A DNA stretch of 64,000 nucleotides from Vampirovibrio sp041737375 (GTDB taxonomy: Bacteria; Cyanobacteriota; Vampirovibrionia; Vampirovibrionales; Vampirovibrionaceae), in the NCBI RefSeq assembly GCF_041737375.1, contig NZ_JBGSRV010000004.1, positions 1-64,000 on the forward strand, read 5' to 3'. The translations under genes and the position numbers were made by a program. This document shows positions 1-7,476 of this stretch, in pieces. How positions within the stretch are numbered: position 1 is the first letter of the stretch; each line of letters opens with the position of its first letter. The notes below the pieces were generated by a model, which saw nothing but the letters and a program-made list of their open reading frames with translations, was not told the DNA's origin and did no database searches.

Positions 1-19
1 GACCGAAGCCGGGTCTTTC
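1..19 (-). terminator. Probable flagellin terminator, cut by window edge
   Basis: On the minus strand, downstream of the first flagellin, GACC and GGTC arms flank a short CGGCTTC loop. It resembles the hairpin after the second flagellin (1334-1363). The expected T-run would lie outside the window, so this is only a partial call. Confidence 0.35.
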
Positions 20-87
20 CAAAAAGAGGATTGAGTGAGACCGGATGCCGTTCCAGTCCAGTCCTCTTGCCTTTAGTGAATGAGTAA

Positions 88-915
88 CTATCGGAGCAAC
101 TGCAAGGCCAGCTGCGGAGCCTGATTGGCTTGAGACAACATGGCTTGAGACGCCTGCTGCAAGATCTGGTTTCGGGCCAGGTTGGCGCTTTCCATAGCCA
201 CATCCACGTTTCGAACCCTCGATTCGGATGCCGCCGTGTTTTCCACGTTGGTGGCCAGATTCTGGGCCGTGTATTCCAGTCGGTTGGTATAAGCACCCAA
301 CTGGCCTCGGGCCGCGTTCAGGTTGTCAATCACGGTATCCAGGGTGCCAATGGTGGATTGAGCGCCCGCATGACTACTCAGTGTGCCCACCAGGTCTTCA
401 CTGGTTACATCAATCAAGGCGTCTTTAATATCCAGATCATCCGCCGCGCCCCCTTGATTGGCGGTAATTTGTAGCTCAATGCTGCCCGGGGTTGAGGAAT
501 CCAGCAAATGAATGCCGTTAAACTGAGCGGCCTGCGCCATTTGTGAAATCCCGGAAGACAACGAGTCATATTCAATTTGCATGGCCGAGCGCTGAGCGGT
601 ACTGTAGGTATCGTTGGCCGCTTGTACGGCCAGTTCCCGCATCCGCTGCACGGCGTCGGTGATCGATTGATAGGCCCCATCGGCGATGTTCAGCATGTTA
701 ATGCCATCCTGAACGTTATCCAACGCCTTTTGTGAACCCCGGATTTGCGCCCGTAATTTTTCCGATACTTGCAAACCAGCGGCATCATCGCCCGCCCGGT
801 TAATACGGAAACCGGAAGCCAGCTTTTCCATGGTTTTACCCAGACCGTTGGTGTTACTCGTCAGGTAACGCTGAGCGTTCATGGACGAGACGTTGGTATT
901 GATGACTAAAGGCAT
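88..915 (-). CDS. fliC: Flagellin 1
   Basis: Structural subunit of the flagellar filament, exported through the flagellar type III apparatus. The 275 residues comprise the conserved N-terminal D0/D1 helices (about 1-140, with LASGFRINRAGDDAAGLQ and RELAVQAANDTYS) and C-terminal D1/D0 helices (about 195-275, ending QLALQLLR). They are joined by only about 50 variable residues, so the outer D2/D3 domains of enteric flagellins are absent. The RELAVQ stretch is the region recognised by TLR5 in enteric flagellins. The start has a strong AGAGGAG ribosome site. A sigma-28-like promoter lies about 190 bp upstream. Its C-terminus groups it with flagellins 2 and 3 (QASQAMLSQANQ). The family call is firm; the symbol is generic because there are seven paralogues. 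Confidence 0.95.
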   Translation of the reverse strand: MPLVINTNVSSMNAQRYLTSNTNGLGKTMEKLASGFRINRAGDDAAGLQVSEKLRAQIRGSQKALDNVQDGINMLNIADGAYQSITDAVQRMRELAVQAANDTYSTAQRSAMQIEYDSLSSGISQMAQAAQFNGIHLLDSSTPGSIELQITANQGGAADDLDIKDALIDVTSEDLVGTLSSHAGAQSTIGTLDTVIDNLNAARGQLGAYTNRLEYTAQNLATNVENTAASESRVRNVDVAMESANLARNQILQQASQAMLSQANQAPQLALQLLR

Positions 916-1102
916 TGAAAAAACTCCTCTTCACTATTTACGTTCATTGCCGTTCTCAGGGGGCAGTGAGCGTAACGCTACAGCGATCATCCTGATCGCC
1001 GGGCCAGTACATGATGGATTGGGGGTGTGATTCGATGTGTGATTCGTGGAAGGAATGAACTGGGTCTCTCCTGCAGGGAGAGGACATTGGTGCTTGTTTC
1101 TC

Positions 1103-1130
1103 CTATCGGCGAACTACATCAAATACTTTA
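1103..1130 (-). promoter_or_regulatory. Sigma-28-like promoter of flagellin 1
   Basis: Minus strand TAAAGTAT, 12 bp spacer, GCCGATAG. This matches the FliA/SigD class consensus (TAAAGTTT, 11-12 bp, GCCGATAA) with two mismatches. It implies a leader of about 185 nt. Confidence 0.75.
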
Positions 1131-1333
1131 AGCAAAGGGCATAATCTACACTGAACGGAGGACACACCCTGCGTGGCATCTTAAATGCCAAAGCCCCGGA
1201 AATCCCAAAGGGAGAGGGGCAAAGACGATGGATACAAAGCCGTTGAATCTTGAGTACGCAATGCCCACTCTCCATCATTCAATGTCGTTTAAATGGGGGA
1301 AAGCCTTACAAAAGAAGGCCCCATCAAAAACGG

Positions 1334-1363
1334 AAAAAGGCCCGACCAAAGCCGGACCTTTTC
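1334..1363 (-). terminator. Terminator of flagellin 2
   Basis: Reading on the minus strand, AAGGTCCG and CGGGCCTT arms enclose a short loop and are followed by a T-run. It lies just past the flagellin 2 stop codon. Confidence 0.7.
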
Positions 1364-1418
1364 CAGAAGGGGAAAGCTGCATTGAGAATCCAGTTTCCGC
1401 CATTCGTATTTGGGTTAA

Positions 1419-2258
1419 TTACCGGAGCAACTGCAAGGCCAGCTGCGGAGACTGATTGGCCTGAGACAACATGGCCTGAGACGCCTGCTGCAAGATCTGG
1501 TTTCTGGCCAGATTGGCGCTCTCCATAGCCACGTCCACGTTGCGCACCCGAGACTCGGATGCCGCCGTGTTTTCAATGTTGGTGGACAGGTTCTGAGCCG
1601 TGTATTCCAGTCGGTTGGTATAAGCACCCAACTGACCTCGGGCGGCGTTAATATCATCAATGGCCGTATCAAGCAGTGCAATGGCGCTTTGCGCATCTGC
1701 GTGAGTACTCAGATCGCCACCGCCAATGGTACTTGAGACACTGGTAACATCAATCAGGGCGCTGCCAATATCCAGCTGATCCGCATCCCCGCCCTGATTG
1801 GCGGTAATTTGCAGATTGATGCCACTGGCGGTGTCGCTACCATTCAACAGGTTAATGCCGTTGAACTGGGCCGCTTCCGCCATTTGGGTAATCCCGGAGG
1901 CCAGCGAGTTGTATTCAATTTGCATGGCTGATCGCTGAGCGGAACTGTAGGTATCGTTGGCCGCTTGTACGGCTAGTTCCCGCATCCGCTGCACCGCATC
2001 GGTAATGGATTGATAGGCCCCATCGGCGATGTTCAGCATGTTAATACCATCCTGAACGTTATCCAGCGCCTTTTGTGAACCCCGGATTTGGGCCCGTAAT
2101 TTTTCCGATACTTGCAAGCCAGCGGCGTCATCCCCGGCCCGGTTAATCCGAAAACCGGAGGCCAGCTTTTCCATGGTTTTACCCAGACCGTTGGTGTTAC
2201 TCGTCAAGTAGCGCTGAGCGTTCATGGACGAGACGTTGGTATTGATTACTAAAGGCAT
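1419..2258 (-). CDS. fliC: Flagellin 2
   Basis: Filament subunit of 279 residues. The first 130 residues are nearly identical to flagellin 1, including the start MPLVINTNVSSMNAQRYL and LQVSEKLRAQIRG. The variable centre (about 140-195) differs (TSVSSTIGGGDLSTHADA), and the C-terminal helices end in SPQLALQLLR. It has its own sigma-28-like promoter about 205 bp upstream and its own terminator, so it is a single-gene unit. The ribosome site is AAAGGAG. Confinement of differences to the surface-exposed middle points to tandem duplication followed by divergence of the exposed part. Confidence 0.95.
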   Translation of the reverse strand: MPLVINTNVSSMNAQRYLTSNTNGLGKTMEKLASGFRINRAGDDAAGLQVSEKLRAQIRGSQKALDNVQDGINMLNIADGAYQSITDAVQRMRELAVQAANDTYSSAQRSAMQIEYNSLASGITQMAEAAQFNGINLLNGSDTASGINLQITANQGGDADQLDIGSALIDVTSVSSTIGGGDLSTHADAQSAIALLDTAIDDINAARGQLGAYTNRLEYTAQNLSTNIENTAASESRVRNVDVAMESANLARNQILQQASQAMLSQANQSPQLALQLLR

Positions 2259-2462
2259 AAAACACTCCTTTGATTCATCAAGAATTTAAATAAACGTTTC
2301 ATCACCCGTGAAGGTCACGACACGTCTGCGCCACTCTCAAATCCATTGAGGGCAACGCTGTTTTTCGTGTGTTTGCTGAGTTGAATTTCGTGTGTGTGTG
2401 AATGAAGTAACCCGGCACTTCCTGCGGCCTTTAATCAGCTGAGGCAAATACCTGTAAAATTC

Positions 2463-2490
2463 CTATCGACACACTAGACCAAACACTTGA
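2463..2490 (-). promoter_or_regulatory. Sigma-28-like promoter of flagellin 2
   Basis: Minus strand TCAAGTGT, 12 bp spacer, GTCGATAG. It has the same 28-bp layout as the other flagellin promoters in this window, about 205 bp before the start codon. Confidence 0.65.
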
Positions 2491-2677
2491 ATTCTTTGCC
2501 AAAAACTCGTTCAAGTAGAGGAGAAGTGGGTCGTATTTCATGAGCGAAGCCACCCTGAAAACTCGCTGTAGATTGACCTTAAGCGACTTTAAACAGCAGG
2601 TGTCATCATTTCCTGCAACCGCAGGAGACGATATTATTTCTCTCGGTTCCGTGATCTACATCAATTCATTGAAACCC

Positions 2678-2703
2678 AAAAGCCCGACCTGGGCCGGGCT
2701 TTT
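2678..2703 (-). terminator. Terminator of flagellin 3
   Basis: AAAAGCCCG and CGGGCTTTT form a perfect 9-bp stem around an 8-nt loop, followed by T residues on the minus strand. Confidence 0.8.
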
Positions 2704-2770
2704 GGAGGGAGCTGGAAAACGAGGGTTTCTGGAAGCCGTTCCAACGCCAACGCTTTCCGTGAGTGAAACG

Positions 2771-3610
2771 TTATCCTCTGAGCAACTGCAAGGCCAGCTG
2801 GGGGGCCTGGTTGGCTTGAGACAACATGGCCTGAGAGGCTTGTTGCAAGATCTGGTTTCGGGCCAGGTTGGCGCTCTCCATCGCCACATCCACGTTTCGC
2901 ACCCTCGATTCGGAAGCCGCCGTGTTTTCCACGTTGGTGGCCAGGTTCTGGGCGGTATATTCTAGTCGGTTGGTAAATGCCCCTAACTTGCCTCGAGCGG
3001 CGTTAATGGTATCCAAAGCCGCGTCCAAAACCGCGATAGCACTTTGGGCATCATCGTGAGCGCTTAAATCGCCAGCCACCACCAAACCACTGGCAGTCAT
3101 ATCGGCAAGTGCGCTACTAATATCCAGTTGATCGGCGTCGCTGCCTTCGTTGGCTGTAATTTGCAAATTCAGTCCACTGGCCGCATCCGTTCCGTTCAAC
3201 AACTGAATGCCGTTAAACTGGGCCGCTTCCGCCATTTGGATAATGCCTGAGGCCAAAGAGTTATATTCTATCTGTAATGCTGAGCGCTGAGCGGAACTGT
3301 AAGTATCGTTGGCCGCTTGAACGGCCAGTTCACGCATCCGCTGCACGGAATCGGTAATGGCTTGATAGGTGCCATCGGCGATGTTCAGCATGTTCATGCC
3401 ATCCTGAACGTTGTCTAATGCTTTTTGAGAACCCCGGATTTGGGCTCGTAATTTTTCGGATACTTGCAAACCAGCGGCGTCATCGCCTGCCCGGTTAATC
3501 CGGTAACCGGAGGCCAGCTTTTCCATGGTCTTGCTCAACATACCGGTGTTATTGCTTAAATAACGCTGAGCGTTCAGGGAAGGGGTGTTGGTATTAATCA
3601 CTAACGGCAT
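2771..3610 (-). CDS. fliC: Flagellin 3
   Basis: Filament subunit, 279 residues. It differs from flagellins 1 and 2 near the N-terminus (NTPSLNAQRYLSNNTGMLSK) and in the centre (about 150-195). The C-terminus runs one residue longer, ending QLLRG. The D0/D1 motifs GYRINRAGDDAAGLQ, RELAVQAANDTYS and SRVRNVDVAMESANLARNQ are intact, so a functional subunit is expected. The start follows a clear GAGGAG site. It has its own sigma-28-like promoter about 190 bp upstream and a perfect hairpin terminator downstream, making it monocistronic. Confidence 0.95.
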   Translation of the reverse strand: MPLVINTNTPSLNAQRYLSNNTGMLSKTMEKLASGYRINRAGDDAAGLQVSEKLRAQIRGSQKALDNVQDGMNMLNIADGTYQAITDSVQRMRELAVQAANDTYSSAQRSALQIEYNSLASGIIQMAEAAQFNGIQLLNGTDAASGLNLQITANEGSDADQLDISSALADMTASGLVVAGDLSAHDDAQSAIAVLDAALDTINAARGKLGAFTNRLEYTAQNLATNVENTAASESRVRNVDVAMESANLARNQILQQASQAMLSQANQAPQLALQLLRG

Positions 3611-3798
3611 CGTAAAAACTCCTCTTTAAATAGGGAGCAGCAATTGACGTGAACCCGGAATATCTCCGTGTTACGCTGCGTCTCGGGTAAATCCGTTACC
3701 CTGGCGCTAAATTACTAACTCTATTTCGTATCACTCACTAAAGGGCTTAGCGAACCCGAGTGTCTCACTCAAACACTGTAGTTTCGCTTACAAAAGTG

Positions 3799-3826
3799 GT
3801 ATCGGTGCTCTACATCGAAAACTTGA
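3799..3826 (-). promoter_or_regulatory. Sigma-28-like promoter of flagellin 3
   Basis: Minus strand TCAAGTTT, 12 bp spacer, ACCGATAC. Same spacing as the other flagellin promoters; about 190 bp before the start codon. Confidence 0.7.
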
Positions 3827-4027
3827 AGAAACCCACCCAGATTCCTCCAGCCAGAGGAGGCCTGTCCTCCTCCAAACCGGGGAGAACATCGCTAAAAGCG
3901 TTATGGGCATTGGCTTTCAGAATAGGGGCAAAATCAACCCAGGTCCCCTCTCCCTATGGCCCTCAATCCCATTCCCTCCACCACACGCAGTAGACCAAAT
4001 CAATCAGAGACGGGGGCCCTTAACCCT

Positions 4028-4060
4028 AAAAGGCTCCAGACCGAAGCCTGAAGCCTTTTA
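4028..4060 (-). terminator. Terminator of the three-flagellin operon
   Basis: AAAAGGCT and AGCCTTTT arms flank a loop of about 16 nt just past the stop of flagellin 4. It is the only terminator-like hairpin with a T-run seen in the 4-7 kb flagellin block. Confidence 0.65.
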
Positions 4061-4101
4061 TTCCAGATGAAACCACGACGGTGTCTACCGTTTACCTTTT
4101 T

Positions 4102-4938
4102 TTATCGAAGTAGACTCAATGCGATTTGGGGACTTTGATTGGCTTGGGCCAGCATCGAAGAGGCCGCCTGTTGCAGAATCTGGTTTCGGGCCAGGTTGGA
4201 ACTCTCCATGGCCACGTCTACGTTTCGCACCCTCGATTCGGATGCCGAGGTGTTCTCAATGTTGGTGGCCAGGTTCTGGGCAGTGTATTCCAGTCGGTTG
4301 GTAAAGGCGCCTAAACGACCTCTGGCGGCGTTAATATCATCCAGCGCGGTATCCAGTGAGGCGATGGCGGACTGGGCTTCGGCGTGACCACTTAAATCAG
4401 CGCCAGAAATAACACTGGTAATATCGTTCACATCCAGCAAACCACTGGCAATGTCCAAGCTGTCCGCATCACCGCCCTGGTTGGCTGTAATTTGCAAATT
4501 AATACCACTGGCCGCATCGCCATTTAACAAATTAATGCCGTTAAACTGGGCCGCTTCCGCCATTTGGGTAATCCCGGAGGCCAGCGAATTATATTCCGTT
4601 TGCAACGCCGATCGCTGGGCAGAACTGTAAGTGTCGTTGGCTGCTTGCACTGCTAGCTCTCGCATCCGTTGCACGGCGTCCGTAATGGTTTGCATGGCCC
4701 CGTCGGCGATGTTCAGCATGTTCATGCCATCCTGAACGTTATCCAGCGCCTTTTGAGAGCCCCGGATTTGGGCCCGTAATTTTTCGGATACCTGCAAGCC
4801 AGCCGCATCATCCCCGGCCCGGTTAATACGAAAACCGGAGGCCAGTTTTTCCATGGTTTTGCTCAAACCGGTGGTGTTGTTGGTTAAATATCGCTGGGCG
4901 TTCATGGCCGCTACGTTGGTGTTTACAATTAATGGCAT
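4102..4938 (-). CDS. fliC: Flagellin 4 (operon, last gene)
   Basis: Filament subunit, 278 residues. Flagellins 4, 5 and 6 form a second subgroup: they share the C-terminal run LQQAASSMLAQANQ and the end SPQIALSLLR, and 4 and 5 share the start MPLIVNTNVAAMNAQ. The D0/D1 hallmarks are intact and the variable part is about residues 145-190. The ribosome site is AGGAG within a block (ACGGAATAGGAGAA) common to flagellins 5 and 6. No sigma-28-like box was found in the 156-bp gap to flagellin 5, so it is probably transcribed from 7135-7162 as part of a 6-5-4 operon. A conserved hairpin lies 42-89 bp upstream. Confidence 0.95.
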   Translation of the reverse strand: MPLIVNTNVAAMNAQRYLTNNTTGLSKTMEKLASGFRINRAGDDAAGLQVSEKLRAQIRGSQKALDNVQDGMNMLNIADGAMQTITDAVQRMRELAVQAANDTYSSAQRSALQTEYNSLASGITQMAEAAQFNGINLLNGDAASGINLQITANQGGDADSLDIASGLLDVNDITSVISGADLSGHAEAQSAIASLDTALDDINAARGRLGAFTNRLEYTAQNLATNIENTSASESRVRNVDVAMESSNLARNQILQQAASSMLAQANQSPQIALSLLR

Positions 4939-4979
4939 GATATTCTCCTATTCCGTAGATTTTAAATAAACCCTTTTTC

Positions 4980-5027
4980 CCGATGAAGCCCGAACAAGTC
5001 CATTGCCGGGCCTCATCGGATTACCCG
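4980..5027 (-). promoter_or_regulatory. Conserved leader hairpin of flagellin 4
   Basis: On the coding strand a CGGGTAATCCG block opens a stem. Arms CCGATGAGGCCCG and CGGGCTTCATCGG enclose a loop that carries CGGCAATGGA. Flagellins 5 and 6 have the same block order at the same distance. It could be a regulatory or processing hairpin. Confidence 0.55.
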
Positions 5028-5094
5028 CTCATAGCTTCAGAGGCGAGAAGCGTTTACTGATTCAGTACATGAAGGTATTCAAATCAAGCCAGCC

Positions 5095-5931
5095 TTATCG
5101 AAGCAGACTTAACGCGATTTGGGGACTTTGGTTGGCCTGGGCCAGCATCGAAGAGGCCGCCTGTTGCAGAATCTGGTTTCGGGCCAGGTTAGAACTCTCC
5201 ATGGCCACGTCTACGTTTCGCACCCTCGATTCCGAAGCCGAGGTGTTCTCGATATTGGTGGCCAGGTTCTGGGCGGTGTATTCCAATCGGTTGGTAAATG
5301 CCCCTAACTTGCCTCGGGCGGCGTTAATGGTATCCAGGGCGTCATCCAGGGTTTCAATGGCCGATTGCGCTGCGCTATGCGTATCCAACGCCACAGTGGA
5401 GCCAATGCTCAATCCCGAGTCAGCGGTCATATCCGTCAAAGCACTGCTGATATCCAAATCATCCGCATCACCACCCTGGTTGGCCGTAATTTGCAAGGTA
5501 ATGTCAGCACCGCCACTTAACAGGTTAATGCCGTTAAATTGAGCCGCCTGAGCCATTTGGGTAATACCGGAAGCCAGAGAGTTAAACTCGGTTTGTAACG
5601 CCGAACGCTGAGCGGTACTGTAAGTGTCGTTGGCTGCTTGTACCGCCAGCTCCCGCATCCGCTGCACCGCGTCCGTAATGGTTTGCATGGCCCCATCGGC
5701 GATGTTCAGCATGTTAATACCATCCTGAACGTTATCCAGCGCCTTTTGTGAACCCCGGATTTGCGCCCGTAATTTTTCCGATACCTGCAAGCCAGCCGCA
5801 TCATCCCCGGCCCGGTTAATCCGGTAACCGGAGGCCAGTTTTTCCATGGTTTTGCTCAAACCGGTGGTGTTGTTGGTTAAATATCGCTGGGCATTCATGG
5901 CCGCTACGTTGGTGTTTACAATTAATGGCAT
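5095..5931 (-). CDS. fliC: Flagellin 5 (operon, middle gene)
   Basis: Filament subunit, 278 residues. The first 140 residues are almost identical to flagellin 4, except GYRINRAG in place of GFRINRAG. The centre (about 145-195, SGGADITLQITANQ then LTDMTADSGLSIGSTVAL) is distinct. The C-terminus ends IALSLLR as in 4 and 6. It lies 155 bp from flagellins 4 and 6 on either side, with no promoter or terminator in those gaps beyond the conserved leader hairpin. A three-gene operon is therefore the simplest reading. Confidence 0.95.
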   Translation of the reverse strand: MPLIVNTNVAAMNAQRYLTNNTTGLSKTMEKLASGYRINRAGDDAAGLQVSEKLRAQIRGSQKALDNVQDGINMLNIADGAMQTITDAVQRMRELAVQAANDTYSTAQRSALQTEFNSLASGITQMAQAAQFNGINLLSGGADITLQITANQGGDADDLDISSALTDMTADSGLSIGSTVALDTHSAAQSAIETLDDALDTINAARGKLGAFTNRLEYTAQNLATNIENTSASESRVRNVDVAMESSNLARNQILQQAASSMLAQANQSPQIALSLLR

Positions 5932-5974
5932 TAATTTTTCTCCTATTCCGTATGTTTTGAATAAACCCTGCTTA

Positions 5975-6023
5975 CCGGTAAAGCCAAAACAACTCCATTG
6001 CCGTGGCCCTGCCGGATTACCCG
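5975..6023 (-). promoter_or_regulatory. Conserved leader hairpin of flagellin 5
   Basis: Coding-strand CGGGTAATCCGG block, then GGGCC, CGGCAATGGA, GGC and CCGG. The stem bases differ from those in the flagellin 4 leader, but pairing is largely kept and the loop sequence is conserved. Confidence 0.5.
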
Positions 6024-6086
6024 CCGAAACTCCTGAATCGGGAAGCGTTTATTCCGTGTGCGTAACTCGGTTTAAATCAAGCTGCC

Positions 6087-6914
6087 TTATCGAAGCAGAC
6101 TCAATGCGATTTGGGGACTTTGGTTGGCCTGGGCCAGCATCGAAGAGGCCGCCTGTTGCAGAATCTGGTTTCGGGCCAGGTTGGAACTCTCCATGGCCAC
6201 GTCTACGTTTCGCACCCTTGATTCGGATGCCGAGGTGTTCTCAATGTTGGTGGCCAGGTTCTGGGCGGTGTATTCCAGCCGGTTGGTAAAGGCGCCTAAC
6301 TTGCCTCGAGCCTCGTTGATATCATCCAGGGCGTCATCCAGTGTGGAAATGGCTGTTTGAGCGCTGCCGTGAGATAACAACGAACCCGCCGTATCCACGC
6401 TGGTAATATCCAGCAGACCGTCTTTAATATCCAGATCATCCGCATTACCCCCCTGATTGGCGGTAATTTGCAAATTCACTTCGCTGGGGGCTGAGCCATC
6501 CAGCAGGTGAATACCGTTAAATTGTGCCGCTTGGGCAATTTGAGTAATCCCGGAAGCCAACGAATCATATTCGGTTTGCATGGCTGAACGCTGAGCGGTA
6601 CTGTAGGTATCGTTGGCCGCTTGCACCGCCAGTTCCCGCATCCGCTGCACGGCATCGGTAATGGATTGCATGGCCCCATCAGCGATGTTCAGCAGGTTAA
6701 TGCCATCCTGAACGTTATCCAGCGCTTTTTGTGAACCCCGGATTTGGGCCCGTAATTTTTCCGATACCTGCAAGCCAGCCGCATCATCCCCGGCCCGGTT
6801 AATACGAAACCCGGAGGCCAGTTTTTCCATGGTTTTGCCCAAGCCGTTGGTGTTGTTGGTTAAATATCGCTGGGCGTTCATGGAGGCGACGTTGGTATTG
6901 ACAACTAATGGCAT
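6087..6914 (-). CDS. fliC: Flagellin 6 (operon, first gene)
   Basis: Filament subunit, 275 residues. It is a mosaic of the two subgroups. The C-terminus (AASSMLAQANQSPQIALSLLR) belongs with 4 and 5. Residues 20-35 (TNNTNGLGKTMEK) and the centre around 135-180 (FNGIHLLDGSAPSEV and DDLDIKDGLLDITSV) resemble flagellin 1, suggesting recombination between copies. It is the promoter-proximal gene of the presumed operon, with a sigma-28-like promoter about 220 bp upstream. Its ribosome site (AGGAG) lies in the same block as in 4 and 5. Confidence 0.95.
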   Translation of the reverse strand: MPLVVNTNVASMNAQRYLTNNTNGLGKTMEKLASGFRINRAGDDAAGLQVSEKLRAQIRGSQKALDNVQDGINLLNIADGAMQSITDAVQRMRELAVQAANDTYSTAQRSAMQTEYDSLASGITQIAQAAQFNGIHLLDGSAPSEVNLQITANQGGNADDLDIKDGLLDITSVDTAGSLLSHGSAQTAISTLDDALDDINEARGKLGAFTNRLEYTAQNLATNIENTSASESRVRNVDVAMESSNLARNQILQQAASSMLAQANQSPQIALSLLR

Positions 6915-6960
6915 TAATTTTTCTCCTATTCCGTTGGTCCAGGATCATCCGTTCCGTGCG

Positions 6961-7007
6961 CCGGTTAGCGTGGGCCATTCCATTGCCGTTGCCCGCCGGA
7001 ATACCCG
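6961..7007 (-). promoter_or_regulatory. Conserved leader hairpin of flagellin 6
   Basis: Coding-strand CGGGTATTCCGG, GGGC, CGGCAATGGA, GCCC and CCGG. It sits about 47 bp upstream of the start codon, as in the two following genes. The outer CCGG/CCGG and inner GGGC/GCCC pairs support a stem. Confidence 0.5.
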
Positions 7008-7134
7008 AAAAGTGTATACATGCCGGGAGAAAGGGTGTCCTAATGGGTGTGATTCATGAACTTTGCGTGCTTGAAATGTGATCCAGTACTCTGAGAAATC
7101 TCCACCAATCAATGGAGAGATATGCTTGAACCTC

Positions 7135-7162
7135 CTATCGGTGATGGAGGTTAAAAACTTTA
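7135..7162 (-). promoter_or_regulatory. Sigma-28-like promoter of the flagellin 6-5-4 operon
   Basis: Minus strand TAAAGTTT (perfect -35), 12 bp spacer, ACCGATAG. It is the best -35 match of the five flagellin promoters and lies about 220 bp before the flagellin 6 start. Confidence 0.8.
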
Positions 7163-7278
7163 AGGTTTGTCTTGAAAAACTTTTTAAGCCTCAGGGCAAA
7201 AATCTGTTAAGCCTTAATAGCATTGAATTTAAGGCAGTTTACATATATTTATAAAATCATGAGGATATCACTCAACTC

Positions 7279-7320
7279 AAAAAAAAGCCCATCCCCACAA
7301 TTAGGGAAAGGCTGCTTTTC
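7279..7320 (-). terminator. Probable terminator of the 496-aa membrane protein
   Basis: On the minus strand, AAAAGC, GCC and TCCC pair across a 7-nt loop with GGGGA, GGC and CTTTT (small bulges), followed by eight T residues. It lies about 155 bp past the stop codon at 7477. Confidence 0.6.
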
Positions 7321-7476
7321 GTTGGAATATCCCTCTACTTATTCCCGAACCCTAAGTTTCATCAAGCCATGGCCAAAATCGCCTGGCATCATTGTTGAAA
7401 AACCACTCACCCGAATGAAACCCTATAAAAACACGCTGGCCCGAAACACTCATTCCCACAAATCTCAGGCTCATTG

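Noticed and set aside
4139..6360. Plus-strand reading frames inside the flagellin genes
   Set aside because: They mirror each other only because the flagellins are repeated; no ribosome sites, and the minus-strand frames carry clear protein motifs.
88..6914. Repeat array that could be mistaken for a CRISPR or satellite
   Set aside because: The repeating unit is about 1 kb and encodes flagellins; no short direct repeats with unique spacers are present.
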